This document shows, one piece after another, positions 37,140-46,332 of a stretch of DNA of 64,000 bases (within the stretch, counting starts at the first letter, position 1; each line of letters starts with the position of its first letter). This stretch comes from Deltaproteobacteria bacterium (GTDB taxonomy: Bacteria > Desulfobacterota > Desulfobacteria > Desulfobacterales > UBA5852). Below the pieces are notes generated by a model that saw only the letters and a program-made list of their open reading frames with translations, searched no databases and was not told the origin of the DNA. Location of the stretch: contig JAHLLS010000006.1 of the NCBI GenBank assembly GCA_020444045.1, positions 124,001 to 188,000 of the forward strand, read 5' to 3'. A program made the position numbers and the translations under genes.

Positions 37140-37762
37140 ACGCTTCCTCCAATTTAGGTGTTAGACGGCTTCCTCGAAGCAGATGCAAGACCGATCGATT
37201 GATTTGCCACACCCATCCCCAGGTGTCAATTTTTTTCACCCGTATAGACAGCCAGCAGCGTGGGGCGATGTGTCACCGTGCAAAGATTTTCTCCCAGTCG
37301 AACTTTACAACAAAATATCTCCGGGGATTGAGTGCTGATCTTTCCAGGCACACCGGGAAACCATCAGATTGCATTTTATCATGAAATGGGAGGACACCGC
37401 ATGAACACCTCGAAGCGGCGTATTGATTCAAATATGTGCGAACATTTCATAAGTCGTGACGATAACCGGCCCAGCATGCATTTCACCGCACAGGGCGAAA
37501 AGGCCTGTCAGGCGGTTGAAAAACAACCCCGTTTACTGGTATGGTATTGTTATTAGAGTGCTTGCCTCAGTTTTTCTTGCTTCAGCGGTGCCCATGGCAC
37601 CTTTCAGTGCCCTGTTAAATTAAAAACAGGCGAACCCTCTCGATATTCATCAGATAAAAAGCCTCTACCGATGATCCATCAACGCCGCTGGGCCTTTCCG
37701 GCGTTGGAAAATCATATTCACTGCTCATCCTTAGACGGTAAATTCGCCACAAAGGAGAGAAA
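37140..37762. other. Divergent intergenic region with small hairpins
   Basis: This 623-base gap separates the acyl-CoA synthetase and BCCT genes. It holds a possible small gene (listed separately), a hairpin GGTGCC-CAT-GGCACC near 37587-37601, and an inverted repeat CCTGTT/AACAGG at 37611-37630. Nothing else is recognisable. Confidence 0.5.
37401..37556 (+). CDS. Possible 51-residue small protein
   Basis: A short frame starting at an ATG with a strong, well-placed ribosome site (GGGAGGA, 7 bases upstream). The product (MNTSKRRIDSNMCEHFISRD...) is soluble, basic and has three cysteines, with no family I recognise. It is 206 bases upstream of the BCCT gene on the same strand. The ribosome site is the only support, so it may be chance. 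Confidence 0.3.
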   Translation: MNTSKRRIDSNMCEHFISRDDNRPSMHFTAQGEKACQAVEKQPRLLVWYCY

Positions 37763-39247
37763 ATGTTCAGAAATCCACTGCTGCTCACAGCCCTGTCGCT
37801 GACGGCCGCCGTTTCGGTGTGGGGCCTCATCGACACGCAGGGTCTGGCAGAATTCGCCGCTGGCATGGTAACGGTCACGCTCAAAAGCCGCGGCTGGTTT
37901 GTCATGCTGACCGCGAGCATGATGCTCATCGCCAGTATCTGGCTGGCCTTGTCGCGCTTTGGCCGCATCAAGCTCGGCCGTTCGGCCGACGAACCGGAAT
38001 TTTCAACCTTCAGCTGGCTGGCCATGATGTTTGCCGCCGGCATGGGTGTCGGGTTGCTCTTTTATGGCGCGGCCGAGCCGATTTCACACTTTCTTTTCCT
38101 CAACCAGAATCTGCCCGTAGAACAAGCGGCATCGACCGCCCTGTTTCTCACCTATTTCCATTGGGGACTGCATGCCTGGGCGATCTACGGGTTGACGGGC
38201 CTGGTGATCGCTTACTTTATGTTTCGCCGACAGGCACCGCCCCTGATCAGTTCGCCCATCCGCGTCGTCTTCGGCGATAAGCCCTGGACCCGCACCATCG
38301 GCTGGCTCATGGATCTTCTGGCGATTTATGCAATTGCTATCGGTCTGGCCGGATCCATTGCCCTGGGTGTGTTTCAAGTTCAGGATGGTGTCGCCTCTCT
38401 GTTTAACATCCCGGAGGCCGGTCTCGGACTGGGGCTGACCATTTTTGCCGTGTTGTGTCTGGCTTATACGCTGCCGCTGCTGGTTGATCTGAGCAAAGGC
38501 ATGGGCACCCTGTCCAATACCGCCATTCTTATCGCCATCAGCCTGATGCTGTTCGTCCTGCTGGTGGGACCCACCCATTTCTTTATGCGGGGCATCGTCG
38601 AGGGTTTCGGCAACTATTTCACCCATGTTCTGTCACAGGGATTCAAGACCTATCCCTTCTATAGAGAAGCAGTCGACAAATATTTCACCGACTGGACCCT
38701 GAACTATATGCTGTGGTGGCTGGCCTGGGCCCCGTTCGTGGGGGTATTTATTGCCCGAATATCCAAGGGCCGCACCATCCGGGAGTTCCTCCTGGGCGTG
38801 CTGCTGGCGCCAACGGTCTTTTCAATCTTCTGGTTTGGTATCTTCGGCGGCATGGGCTTTTACCAGGGTGCCGCCAACCTGCTGGACAAGACCGTTGTAC
38901 AGACCAACATCAACAGCACGACTTTTCTGCTGTTGGAAACCATGCCGCTCGCCCGGTTGACGATCGCGGCCACCGTGCTGGCGGCGTTTCTTTTCATCGT
39001 CACCAGCGTGGTCAGCGCAGCGTATGTCCTGGCGATGTTTTCAACCGGCGGCGACCAGAATCCACCCGTAAAGGTAAAACTGATGTGGGGTGTCATTCTG
39101 GGAGCCCTGGGTCTGGTCATGATTCTGTCCGGTAGCGCTGACGCCGTGCGCCAGATCATCGCTTTGAGTGCCAACCCCTTTGTTTTCATCATTATTTTTA
39201 TCATCATGTGTTTCCTCAAAGCGTTGAAAAGCGAAAGGACGCCCTAA
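37763..39247 (+). CDS. BCCT-family transporter
   Basis: A 494-residue membrane transporter of the betaine/choline/carnitine family with about twelve helices. The glycine-rich helix GMGVGLLFYGAAEP and the substrate-site helix NYMLWWLAWAPFVGVFIARISKG are diagnostic. Most members import trimethylammonium compounds or other osmolytes using sodium or protons. The N- and C-terminal tails are short, so osmosensing extensions as in BetP are lacking. AGGAGAG precedes the ATG at 37763. A 40-residue membrane peptide gene follows at once. Confidence 0.93.
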   Translation: MFRNPLLLTALSLTAAVSVWGLIDTQGLAEFAAGMVTVTLKSRGWFVMLTASMMLIASIWLALSRFGRIKLGRSADEPEFSTFSWLAMMFAAGMGVGLLFYGAAEPISHFLFLNQNLPVEQAASTALFLTYFHWGLHAWAIYGLTGLVIAYFMFRRQAPPLISSPIRVVFGDKPWTRTIGWLMDLLAIYAIAIGLAGSIALGVFQVQDGVASLFNIPEAGLGLGLTIFAVLCLAYTLPLLVDLSKGMGTLSNTAILIAISLMLFVLLVGPTHFFMRGIVEGFGNYFTHVLSQGFKTYPFYREAVDKYFTDWTLNYMLWWLAWAPFVGVFIARISKGRTIREFLLGVLLAPTVFSIFWFGIFGGMGFYQGAANLLDKTVVQTNINSTTFLLLETMPLARLTIAATVLAAFLFIVTSVVSAAYVLAMFSTGGDQNPPVKVKLMWGVILGALGLVMILSGSADAVRQIIALSANPFVFIIIFIIMCFLKALKSERTP

Positions 39248-39248
39248 A

Positions 39249-39371
39249 ATGAATAACCTGATCGACACGCTAATGAACGTCGGCATCTTTGTGTTTATCG
39301 GCCTCATGCTCTGGCTCTATTTCAAGGAGATTCCCAAAGAAAACGAGCCCGAAGAAAACAAAGACATTTAG
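39249..39371 (+). CDS. 40-residue single-helix membrane peptide next to BCCT transporter
   Basis: One base after the BCCT stop codon an ATG opens a 40-codon frame. The product has one hydrophobic helix (residues about 4-23, LIDTLMNVGIFVFIGLMLWLY as landmark ends) and a charged tail rich in Glu and Lys (KEIPKENEPEENKDI). Helix followed by a polar tail is what a real small membrane protein looks like, and the tight spacing indicates translational coupling with the transporter. A role as an accessory or stabilising subunit is inference. Confidence 0.65.
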   Translation: MNNLIDTLMNVGIFVFIGLMLWLYFKEIPKENEPEENKDI

Positions 39372-39679
39372 AATGAGAGTAAAGACCGTTAACCATATGA
39401 GTTGGGCTTGGGCAGACATAAAACAAAAAAATCCAAGCAAAACTGACAAATCGTGCTTATTATTATAATTTAATACGTATTTTTCCTGCATTGCCGCAAT
39501 GCCAGACCGAGTTGGTCGACTGAAACACGACGCATCGGGCACCGTCACGTAAGCTGGCATCAGCCGGCGTTCAAATCAGAAGACGGTGTATACCGATTTG
39601 CCTGGCGTTTTTTCCAGGAAACCACCGTTTCGTATTGTTGCAGGAACCATTTTACCAATAGCCCAAAACAGGAGGGGAT
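39372..39679. other. AT-rich gap with a possible promoter
   Basis: This 308-base gap holds CTGACA (39443-39448) and TATAAT (39464-39469), a fair promoter pair except for a short 15-base spacer, in a very AT-rich stretch. It would serve the two-gene unit that follows. Nothing else is visible. Confidence 0.4.
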
Positions 39680-40561
39680 ATGGACAACCTGTCGGAAATT
39701 GAATTTAATGTTGATGAACAATATGAAAATGAGAAGGGGGTCTTTACGGTCGTTTCCATCGACCGTGATGAAATGGTGATTCGCTGGGAAAACGGTGAGG
39801 AGATCCGCACCGAAATCGACTTGCAGCGCCGGATTGTCGAGCGCCGGCAGTGGGAAGAACAAAAACTCGCGGCCGCCGCCGAAGCCGCCCGGAAGCCTTC
39901 CCGTAAATCCGGCGGGAAAAAAGCCGTATTTGCCGGTTTAGCCCCGACAGACTTCAAAAAAAGCGCCTCCGGTACGACCTGGCGCTCCCGCAACCAGTTG
40001 GGAGCGGCCGTCGCCCAACAAATCGGCACCCGCCTGCTTAAGTTCAATTCCTGGGCCTTCGGCAACAAACCGGAGATGCATGTGCAGGACGTCAAACATC
40101 ATGGTCGCGGGGAAGCCGAAAATCAGGCCAAGTTTTTTGTCAGGGTGGACCCGCAGAATCTGTACTACGGCTTCCGGCTGGCACGTCCCGTGGACAAAGC
40201 ACAGGCGCAAACCGAATGGGAGGGTTTTTTCGAATGGCTGAACCAGCCGGAAAACGAGCAGTCGCTCCGCACCATCGCCACCGAAACCCAATTGACTGTC
40301 TGTAATCTCGCCACCCCCGTCACAGGCAACCTGCAGGCTTCCGCGGAAGGGTGGACCAAAGATGGAAGCGGAAAACCGGCGAGCCCGGAAGCGCTGACAC
40401 AGTATATCACCGATATCCCGGAAACAGGGCCTCTTGATTTGGCATTTGTCGCCAGGATGGAAAAAGATGCCGCCGTGGCGAGCGGCCCCGACATCGCCAA
40501 ACCAATCGCCCAGCTGTTTACACGGCTTTTGCCGCTGTATCAGGCCGCGACGAGCCCTTGA
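39680..40561 (+). CDS. Unknown protein with N-terminal SH3/Tudor-like domain
   Basis: A 293-residue soluble protein starting at an ATG with an AGGAGGGG ribosome site. Residues about 10-55 look like a small beta-barrel (KGVFTVVSIDRDEMVIRW, then NGEEIRTEIDLQRRI), as in SH3, KOW or Tudor domains. A charged alanine-rich linker follows (about 58-80), then a basic segment and a mixed alpha/beta domain of about 200 residues with YYGFRLARPVDKAQAQTEW. I do not recognise the C-terminal domain. It is 85 bases upstream of an NYN-LOTUS protein in the same direction, so a role in RNA or DNA handling is likely. Confidence 0.75.
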   Translation: MDNLSEIEFNVDEQYENEKGVFTVVSIDRDEMVIRWENGEEIRTEIDLQRRIVERRQWEEQKLAAAAEAARKPSRKSGGKKAVFAGLAPTDFKKSASGTTWRSRNQLGAAVAQQIGTRLLKFNSWAFGNKPEMHVQDVKHHGRGEAENQAKFFVRVDPQNLYYGFRLARPVDKAQAQTEWEGFFEWLNQPENEQSLRTIATETQLTVCNLATPVTGNLQASAEGWTKDGSGKPASPEALTQYITDIPETGPLDLAFVARMEKDAAVASGPDIAKPIAQLFTRLLPLYQAATSP

Positions 40562-40646
40562 TCGCGCCATCGGAAACCGTCCCTTTGCGGGAATTGCATG
40601 CGGCCAGGTCGGTGCCATTCTACCGAATGCCTTTGGAAGGAAGAAG

Positions 40647-41450
40647 ATGAGTAAAGCCGTGGAAACCCACAATATGGCTGTTTTCTGTGATTTTGAAAAC
40701 GTCGCGCTCGGCGTTCAGGATGCGCGCTACGCCGATTTCGACATCAACAAGGTGCTGGAAAAATTATTATTGAAAGGCAGTATCGTTGTCAAAAAAGCCT
40801 ATTGTGACTGGGAACGCTACAAAAAGTTCAAAGCCGCCATGCACGAAGCCGCTTTCGAGCTCATCGAAATCCCGCATGTGCGCCAATCCGGCAAAAATTC
40901 GGCCGATATCCGCATGGTCGTCGACGCCCTTGACCTGTGCTACACCAAGTCACATGTGGATACGTTTGTCATCGTATCCGGCGACTCGGATTTCTCGCCA
41001 TTGGTCAGCAAATTGCGCGAAAACAATAAAAACGTGATCGGCGTAGGGGTTAAAAATTCAAGCTCCGATCTTTTGATCGCCAATTGCGACGAATTTATCT
41101 ACTATGACAATCTGGTGGGCCGTAAAAAAAAGCCGGCCAAATCAGCCCGCAAAGCCCCGGTGAAGGGATCCAAGACCCCCCAAAAGGACAAGGAAGCCGA
41201 AACCCGCACCCAGGAAGCCCTGGAACTGGTCATGGAAACCCTGGAAGCGCTGGCTGAGGAAAGAGGGTCGGAAGATAAAATATGGGGGTCCATGGTCAAG
41301 CAGACCCTCAAGCGCCGCCGGCCGGGCTTCAACGAATCCTACTACGGCTTCCGGTCATTCAACCGGCTCCTTGAGGAAGCCGCCGCCCGGGGCCTGCTGA
41401 AACTCGAACCGGATGAAAAATCCGGCGGCTACATCATCATTTCCAGCTGA
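40647..41450 (+). CDS. NYN-domain ribonuclease-like protein with C-terminal LOTUS domain
   Basis: A 267-residue protein. Residues about 5-155 form an NYN (PIN-like) domain with the acidic residues expected for metal binding: FCDFENVAL, ADIRMVVDALDL and VIVSGDSDFSPLV. A lysine-rich linker (about 158-185) leads to a helical part and an OST-HTH/LOTUS domain (about 205-267; IWGSMVKQTLKRRRPGFNE, YGFRSFNRLLEEA). NYN proteins act on RNA and LOTUS domains bind RNA. The ATG at 40647 follows GGAAGGAAG; the longer frame overlaps the previous gene and is a shadow. Confidence 0.88.
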   Translation: MSKAVETHNMAVFCDFENVALGVQDARYADFDINKVLEKLLLKGSIVVKKAYCDWERYKKFKAAMHEAAFELIEIPHVRQSGKNSADIRMVVDALDLCYTKSHVDTFVIVSGDSDFSPLVSKLRENNKNVIGVGVKNSSSDLLIANCDEFIYYDNLVGRKKKPAKSARKAPVKGSKTPQKDKEAETRTQEALELVMETLEALAEERGSEDKIWGSMVKQTLKRRRPGFNESYYGFRSFNRLLEEAAARGLLKLEPDEKSGGYIIISS

Positions 41451-41823
41451 ATGGTCCGGCCAGGGGATACTTTTTCGTACGCGACGCAGCGATAGCCGGT
41501 CGCCGTTTCAACGCCATGCGTTAACAGCCTCCGCCCCGCACCCTCATGGGGTTGTAGGATAGGCCGGCTTTCTCCCCCGGCGACACCAAATCATGCGATT
41601 TGGTGAACAGGATTGCGTCGGGCCGGTAATGCCCATCTCCAACCAGCCTATCTCACAAATCCCCCGGTGCCGACCGCGGCATGGTCTCTGTCGGAAGGCC
41701 GGAAACACCACCGCCCCGGATAATTGCCCATGGGGCACAAGACCCCGCGCGTTGACAATGCCAAGGCCTTTATATAAGACCATTCAGGGCCGATTTTTCT
41801 CGTCGACACAGGGGATTGCCATC
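41451..41823. other. Gap upstream of trkA with one strong hairpin
   Basis: In this 373-base gap CACCAAATC (41584-41592) and GATTTGGTG (41597-41605) form a perfect nine-base stem around ATGC. It may end the transcript of the NYN gene or belong to a trkA leader. The trkA frame stays open upstream to 41593, but that part lacks family features. Confidence 0.5.
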
Positions 41824-43230
41824 ATGCTGGGCAGGAAAAAGACCGTAGCGGAGAATATCCTGATCCTCGGTCTGGGCGGCGTTGGGGCTTACCTGGCCAA
41901 ACGGTTGGTGCATGAGGGCTATGCGGTCACCGCCATCGAGCCGGACAGCAATTTGATCCGCTACACCGACAATCACCTGGACGCCCGGCTGATTCAAGGG
42001 TCGGCCATGAGCATGGACTGTTGGCGCGAAGCCAATGCGGAAAATATCGATGTACTGATCGCCGTCACCGACAACGATGCCGTCAACATGCTGGCCGCCA
42101 TGATCGCCGACCGCTTCGGCATCCCCCGCAAGATTGCCCGTGTCCGCTCCACCGATCTGGCGGCCAAGGATTCCGTACTCAGCACCGCTGATCTGAAAAT
42201 TGATTTGATCATTCATCCCGAAGAACTGGCGGCCCAGGAAATCGTTCGGCTGGTCAAGCGAACGGCCGGCAATGAAATCATTGATATCGCCGACGGCCAG
42301 ACACAAGTCATGGCCACCCGTGTCCACGAAGGCTCACCCCTGGCCCATCAGAAGCTGAAAACCCTTTCCATGACCCACAACACATTCCCCTTCCGCATCG
42401 TGGCCATTGCCAGGGGAATTACCACCACACTGCCCGGTGGAAACGATGAAATCCTCCCCCAGGACCAGGTCTTGATCATGGCCTCCAGGAAGAATCTCCC
42501 CAAAGTCATGGCCCTGAACGGGGTCAAGCAGCAGCGCCGGCACAGGGTCATGATCCTGGGCGGGGGTCTGGTGGGCTGCCGCGTGGCCGAACTGCTGGGG
42601 AAACGGGTTCAGGTCAAACTCATCGAAAAGGACGGAGACCGGGCGGCCGAACTGAGTCATCGCCTGACGCATGCCGAGGTGCTTCATGGGGATGGGTCGG
42701 ATGCCGAAGCCCTTGATCTGGCCGGGTTGATGGACATGGACACCTTCATAACGGCCACCGGCGAAAACGAAACCAACATCATGAGCTGCATGCTGGCCAA
42801 GCATCTGATGACCACCAGCAACGGAAGCACACACCGCACGGAACACAAAACGATTTCCCTGGTGAACAAAGAGGAATACCTGGTATTGGCCGCCACCAGT
42901 GGATCGGATATTGCCCTGAACAAGAAAGTGCTGGCGGCCAACGAAATCCTGAAGTTCATACGGCGGGGGGAATTACTGTCGGTGGCCCACCTTCACGGGT
43001 TCGACGCGGAAGTGGTGGAAATTCTGGCAGTGCCCGACTCCCCCATCACGCGCATCCCGCTTTCCAAAATCGATCCGTCTTTTCACGGCAAGATTCTTGT
43101 AGGGGGTGTCTACCGGGATGAACGGTGGCAAATCGCCGTGGGCGACACCCGTATTCTTCCCGATGAGCGCGTGATCGTGATCTGCAAATCCCTGCACCTC
43201 AAAGATGTGCACGAACTCTTTTTGGGCTAG
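41824..43230 (+). CDS. trkA: Trk potassium uptake regulatory protein TrkA
   Basis: A 468-residue cytoplasmic gating subunit of the Trk potassium channel. It has the duplicated RCK layout: a first Rossmann domain (ILGLGGVGAYLAKRL), a first TrkA-C domain, a second Rossmann domain (ILGGGLVGCRVAELLG) and a second TrkA-C domain. Each Rossmann domain can bind NAD(H) or nucleotide and controls ion flow. I place the start at the ATG at 41824. The membrane partner trkH is convergent, 73 bases away, rather than in one operon. Confidence 0.92.
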   Translation: MLGRKKTVAENILILGLGGVGAYLAKRLVHEGYAVTAIEPDSNLIRYTDNHLDARLIQGSAMSMDCWREANAENIDVLIAVTDNDAVNMLAAMIADRFGIPRKIARVRSTDLAAKDSVLSTADLKIDLIIHPEELAAQEIVRLVKRTAGNEIIDIADGQTQVMATRVHEGSPLAHQKLKTLSMTHNTFPFRIVAIARGITTTLPGGNDEILPQDQVLIMASRKNLPKVMALNGVKQQRRHRVMILGGGLVGCRVAELLGKRVQVKLIEKDGDRAAELSHRLTHAEVLHGDGSDAEALDLAGLMDMDTFITATGENETNIMSCMLAKHLMTTSNGSTHRTEHKTISLVNKEEYLVLAATSGSDIALNKKVLAANEILKFIRRGELLSVAHLHGFDAEVVEILAVPDSPITRIPLSKIDPSFHGKILVGGVYRDERWQIAVGDTRILPDERVIVICKSLHLKDVHELFLG

Positions 43231-43303
43231 TATCCAGCCATCACATTCCGCCTTCAAAACCACGATCGCCGATGGATATCCTGCCTCCCTGGCGAGTTGC
43301 GCA

Positions 43304-44758
43304 TTACCGTTTCCAGAAAGACGGGTAGAAAATCACCAGCGCCGAAAACATCTCCAGCCGCCCGACCAGCATGTTCCAGGACAGAAACCATTTGCCCACG
43401 TCGGAAATAAAAGCATAATTTTCAGAGGGACCCACGGCCCCGAAGCCCGGCCCGATATTCATGAGGGAGGCGATGACCGAACTCATGGCCGTCAGATAGT
43501 CCATATCGTCGGTGAGCACCATCACGCACCCGCCTGCCAGCACCATGAAGATATTGACGATAAAGTATGAGACCGACAGGTAGATGATGGAATCGTCCAC
43601 CGGGCGCTGGTTGAGGCGGACGGAGATGACGGACATGGGCTGGAAAAAGATTTTTTTGATAGTGGCCGACATGAACTTGCACAGCACCACATAATGGACG
43701 ATCTTGATGCCGCTGGTGGTGGACCCGGCGCAGGCGCCGATGAAGCATACGGCATACAGGAACATCTGGGCGGCCTGGGGCCACTGTTCATAATCGGCGG
43801 TGGTGAAGCCGGTGGTGGTCAGCAGGCTGGTTACCTGAAAGCTCCCGTAGCGGAGGGCGTTCACAAAGCCGTAAATGTTTTCCTTCCACAAGATCCATGA
43901 GACCATGCCGCAGAAAAAGAGCATCACCCCCACGTACCAGCGAAACTCCGTGTTGATCCGCAACGCGCGCCAGTCGCCCCGCACCATCTGGTAGAAAAGC
44001 ACAAACGTCATACCGCCGAGAAACATGAAGAGGGTAATGACCCAGTCAAAATAGGCGCTGTTGTAATGCCCGATACTGGCATTCCAGGGGGAGTAGCCGG
44101 AGGTGGATACGGTGCCGAAGGCGTGGCATAGGGAATCGAACAACGACATGCCCCCAAGGCAAAGCAAAATCGTTTCCGCCAGGTTCAATACCATGTAGAT
44201 GATCCACAGGCGGATCATGGTGTCCCGGTTGCGGGAATGGAACTTCTCTTTGGTGATGACCTGGCCCGGCGAGGATTCCGCCCGGAAGATGCGCAGTCCG
44301 CCCATGCCGTGAGGCAGAAAAATCACCGTCAGGGTTAGAAATCCCATGCCGCCCAGCAAGTGGGTTTGGCTGCGCCAGAACAGGAGCCCGTGGGGCACCA
44401 CCTCGATATCCGTCAGGATCGTGGCGCCGCTGGTGGTGTAGCCGGACATCATCTCGAAGAAGGCATCCGTGAACGATGGAATGGATCCATGGATCATGAA
44501 CGGCAGCGCACTCAGGGCGGAAACCAGGACCCAGCCAAAAGCGGCGATAAAGATCCCGTCTTTGATCCCCAAATCGAGGTGTTTTCTGAAGCGCCACCAC
44601 AAGGGTGCCCCCAAAAAAAGGATCGCCGCGGCTGAGATCAAAATGGCGGTAAAATCCCCTTCACCGTAGATCAAAGAACAGGCGAGCGGCAACGCCATGG
44701 AAATGCCCGTGACCATGAACAGGGTACCGAAAACGTGCAGGATGGAAAACAGGTGCAT
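43304..44758 (-). CDS. trkH: Trk potassium uptake membrane subunit TrkH
   Basis: A 484-residue membrane protein with the four-fold repeated pore structure of the TrkH/KtrB superfamily. Selectivity-filter-like segments are visible as SGYTTSGATIL, GTVSTSGYSPW, SLLTTTGFTTADY and NIGPGFGAVGP, each with the key glycine. It moves potassium into the cell and is gated by TrkA. The arginine usually found in the seventh helix region lies near RLNQRPVDDS. Together with the BCCT transporter this points to osmotic adaptation. Confidence 0.93.
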   Translation of the reverse strand: MHLFSILHVFGTLFMVTGISMALPLACSLIYGEGDFTAILISAAAILFLGAPLWWRFRKHLDLGIKDGIFIAAFGWVLVSALSALPFMIHGSIPSFTDAFFEMMSGYTTSGATILTDIEVVPHGLLFWRSQTHLLGGMGFLTLTVIFLPHGMGGLRIFRAESSPGQVITKEKFHSRNRDTMIRLWIIYMVLNLAETILLCLGGMSLFDSLCHAFGTVSTSGYSPWNASIGHYNSAYFDWVITLFMFLGGMTFVLFYQMVRGDWRALRINTEFRWYVGVMLFFCGMVSWILWKENIYGFVNALRYGSFQVTSLLTTTGFTTADYEQWPQAAQMFLYAVCFIGACAGSTTSGIKIVHYVVLCKFMSATIKKIFFQPMSVISVRLNQRPVDDSIIYLSVSYFIVNIFMVLAGGCVMVLTDDMDYLTAMSSVIASLMNIGPGFGAVGPSENYAFISDVGKWFLSWNMLVGRLEMFSALVIFYPSFWKR

Positions 44759-44837
44759 GGGTAATTTTCAATCGGTATATGACAAGATCAATAAGGGTCA
44801 GCGTTAAGATGCAATTTATATCGCACGTGCTTTAAAA

Positions 44838-44967
44838 ACGCAAAACACCCGTGTTTTCGCGGACGACAGTTTCCTGTCCGATGGGTTGCGCAACGGTCAC
44901 CCCCGCATGCCGTGCCGTTCTTGAGAAACCGGATCGAGCATCGTGGGCAGGCGCCGGTTTATTTTTT
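44838..44967 (+). ncRNA. Candidate small RNA or leader with terminator
   Basis: In the 380-base gap between divergent trkH and the second binding-protein gene, hairpins follow each other on the plus strand: AAAACAC/GTGTTTT (44842-44857), GACAG/CTGTC (44865-44878), a GTTGCGCAAC palindrome near 44885, and finally AAACCGG/CCGGTTT (44926-44932, 44954-44960) followed by ATTTTTT, a full intrinsic terminator. No plus-strand gene lies upstream for it to end, so the transcript would be a small RNA or an attenuated leader of the ABC operon. No promoter is obvious. Confidence 0.45.
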
Positions 44968-45138
44968 CCAGGCCGCTATCCCCTGCAACCATAGCGCTAC
45001 AGGAAGACTTTTGGACGAATAGGCATGCTGTGCCGCGCCTTTAAGTTCACATATCTCTTGATCCGCCGATCCCCCATATGATAATAATAATTTTTCTTGT
45101 CCGATCGTTTCCCCCTACAATTGAAAGGAGATTTTGTA

Positions 45139-46170
45139 ATGAAACGGATTGCTGTTGTCATGCTCTGCGTCGTGGCCCTTCTGTTTTCATCCGGCACCGC
45201 TATCGCCGGCGGTGATTTGTTCCTCTACAACTGGTCCGATTATACCGCACCCGATCTGATCAAAAAATTCGAGAAGGAAACCGGCATCAAGGTCACCCTG
45301 GATATCTACGATTCCAACGAAACCCTGCTGGCCAAAATGAAGTCCGGCGGCGGTGCCTACGACATCATCGTCCCGACCCACAACTTCGTCACCATCCTGA
45401 TCGAAGAGGGCCTGATCCAGAAAGTCAACGCCGCCGAATTCAAGGGCTACGAAAACATCGTCGACGCCATGAAAGGCCCGCCCTGGGATCCGAAAAACGA
45501 ATACACCATCCCCTGGAACTACGGCAGCACCTCCTTTTGTCTGAACACCGGGGCCTACAACCCCGCCGAAGAGTCCATGGACACGCTGTTCAATCCCCCG
45601 GCCGAACTGCAGGGTAAGATCGGCATGTTCGACTCTTCCGAGGAGAACACCAACCTGGCCCTGGTGTACAAGGGCTACCCCCAATGCAACGAAGACCCCG
45701 CCCAGATGCAGGAAATCCTGGACCTCCTGCTGGCGCAGAAACCCTACGTCAAAGTCTACAGCTCCGAGGGCATTCACGAACGCCTGGTGTCCGAAGACGT
45801 CATGATGAGCGGCTGCTGGAACGGCTCCGCCATGCGGGCCCGCAAGGCCAACCCGAATATCAAGTACATGTATCCCAAAGAAGGCATTCTGGGCTGGGCC
45901 GACAACCTGGCCGTGCCTACAGGTGCCAAAAACCGGGAAAACGCGATCAAATTCCTCGAATTCATGCTGCAGCCCGAAAACGCGGCCCTTCAGACCAATT
46001 TTTCAGGCTATGCTAACGCCATCAAGGGCAGCGAGGCTTTCCTGAAGGAGGAATTGAGGGGCGCACCCGAACTCACGGTGCCGGAGGGGATTCCGGTCCA
46101 TTTCCATCCCCAGTGCTCGGAAACCGCCATCCGGCTGCTGGACAAGGTCTGGACCAAGGTCAAGCAGTAA
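45139..46170 (+). CDS. potD: Polyamine-type ABC substrate-binding protein, cluster 2
   Basis: A 343-residue PotD/PotF-like periplasmic protein. A Sec signal peptide (MKRIAVVMLCVVALLF to about GTAIAG) is followed by the family's first strand, FLYNWSDYTAPDLI; other landmarks are YDIIVPTHNFVTILIEEG, NNLAVPTGAKNRENAIKFL and EFMLQPENAA. A ribosome site (GAAAGGAG) fixes the ATG at 45139. The protein uses Sec export, while the cluster 1 binding protein has a Tat-type signal. It heads a second transporter cluster with an amidohydrolase and an oxidase. Putrescine or spermidine is the likely ligand class. Confidence 0.92.
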   Translation: MKRIAVVMLCVVALLFSSGTAIAGGDLFLYNWSDYTAPDLIKKFEKETGIKVTLDIYDSNETLLAKMKSGGGAYDIIVPTHNFVTILIEEGLIQKVNAAEFKGYENIVDAMKGPPWDPKNEYTIPWNYGSTSFCLNTGAYNPAEESMDTLFNPPAELQGKIGMFDSSEENTNLALVYKGYPQCNEDPAQMQEILDLLLAQKPYVKVYSSEGIHERLVSEDVMMSGCWNGSAMRARKANPNIKYMYPKEGILGWADNLAVPTGAKNRENAIKFLEFMLQPENAALQTNFSGYANAIKGSEAFLKEELRGAPELTVPEGIPVHFHPQCSETAIRLLDKVWTKVKQ

Positions 46171-46219
46171 AACGCGGTGCGGACCCGACACCTTTAAAAC
46201 TAAAACAGCAAATAATTGT

Positions 46220-46247
46220 GGGGGATATCCGCTGGCGGGTATCCCCC
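46220..46247 (+). terminator. Hairpin after the cluster 2 binding-protein gene
   Basis: GGGGGATA (46220-46227) and TATCCCCC (46240-46247) pair perfectly and are followed by CCGTTTT. Placed 49 bases after the binding-protein stop and inside the apparent operon, it probably acts as a partial terminator that lets the binding protein be made in excess. Confidence 0.65.
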
Positions 46248-46332
46248 CCGTTTTACCCAAGAGGCGGCCCCAGACCCTTCAGCTGTGAAGGCAACCCCCA
46301 AGCGGAGAAAAACTTAAAAAAAGATTCGTGCA

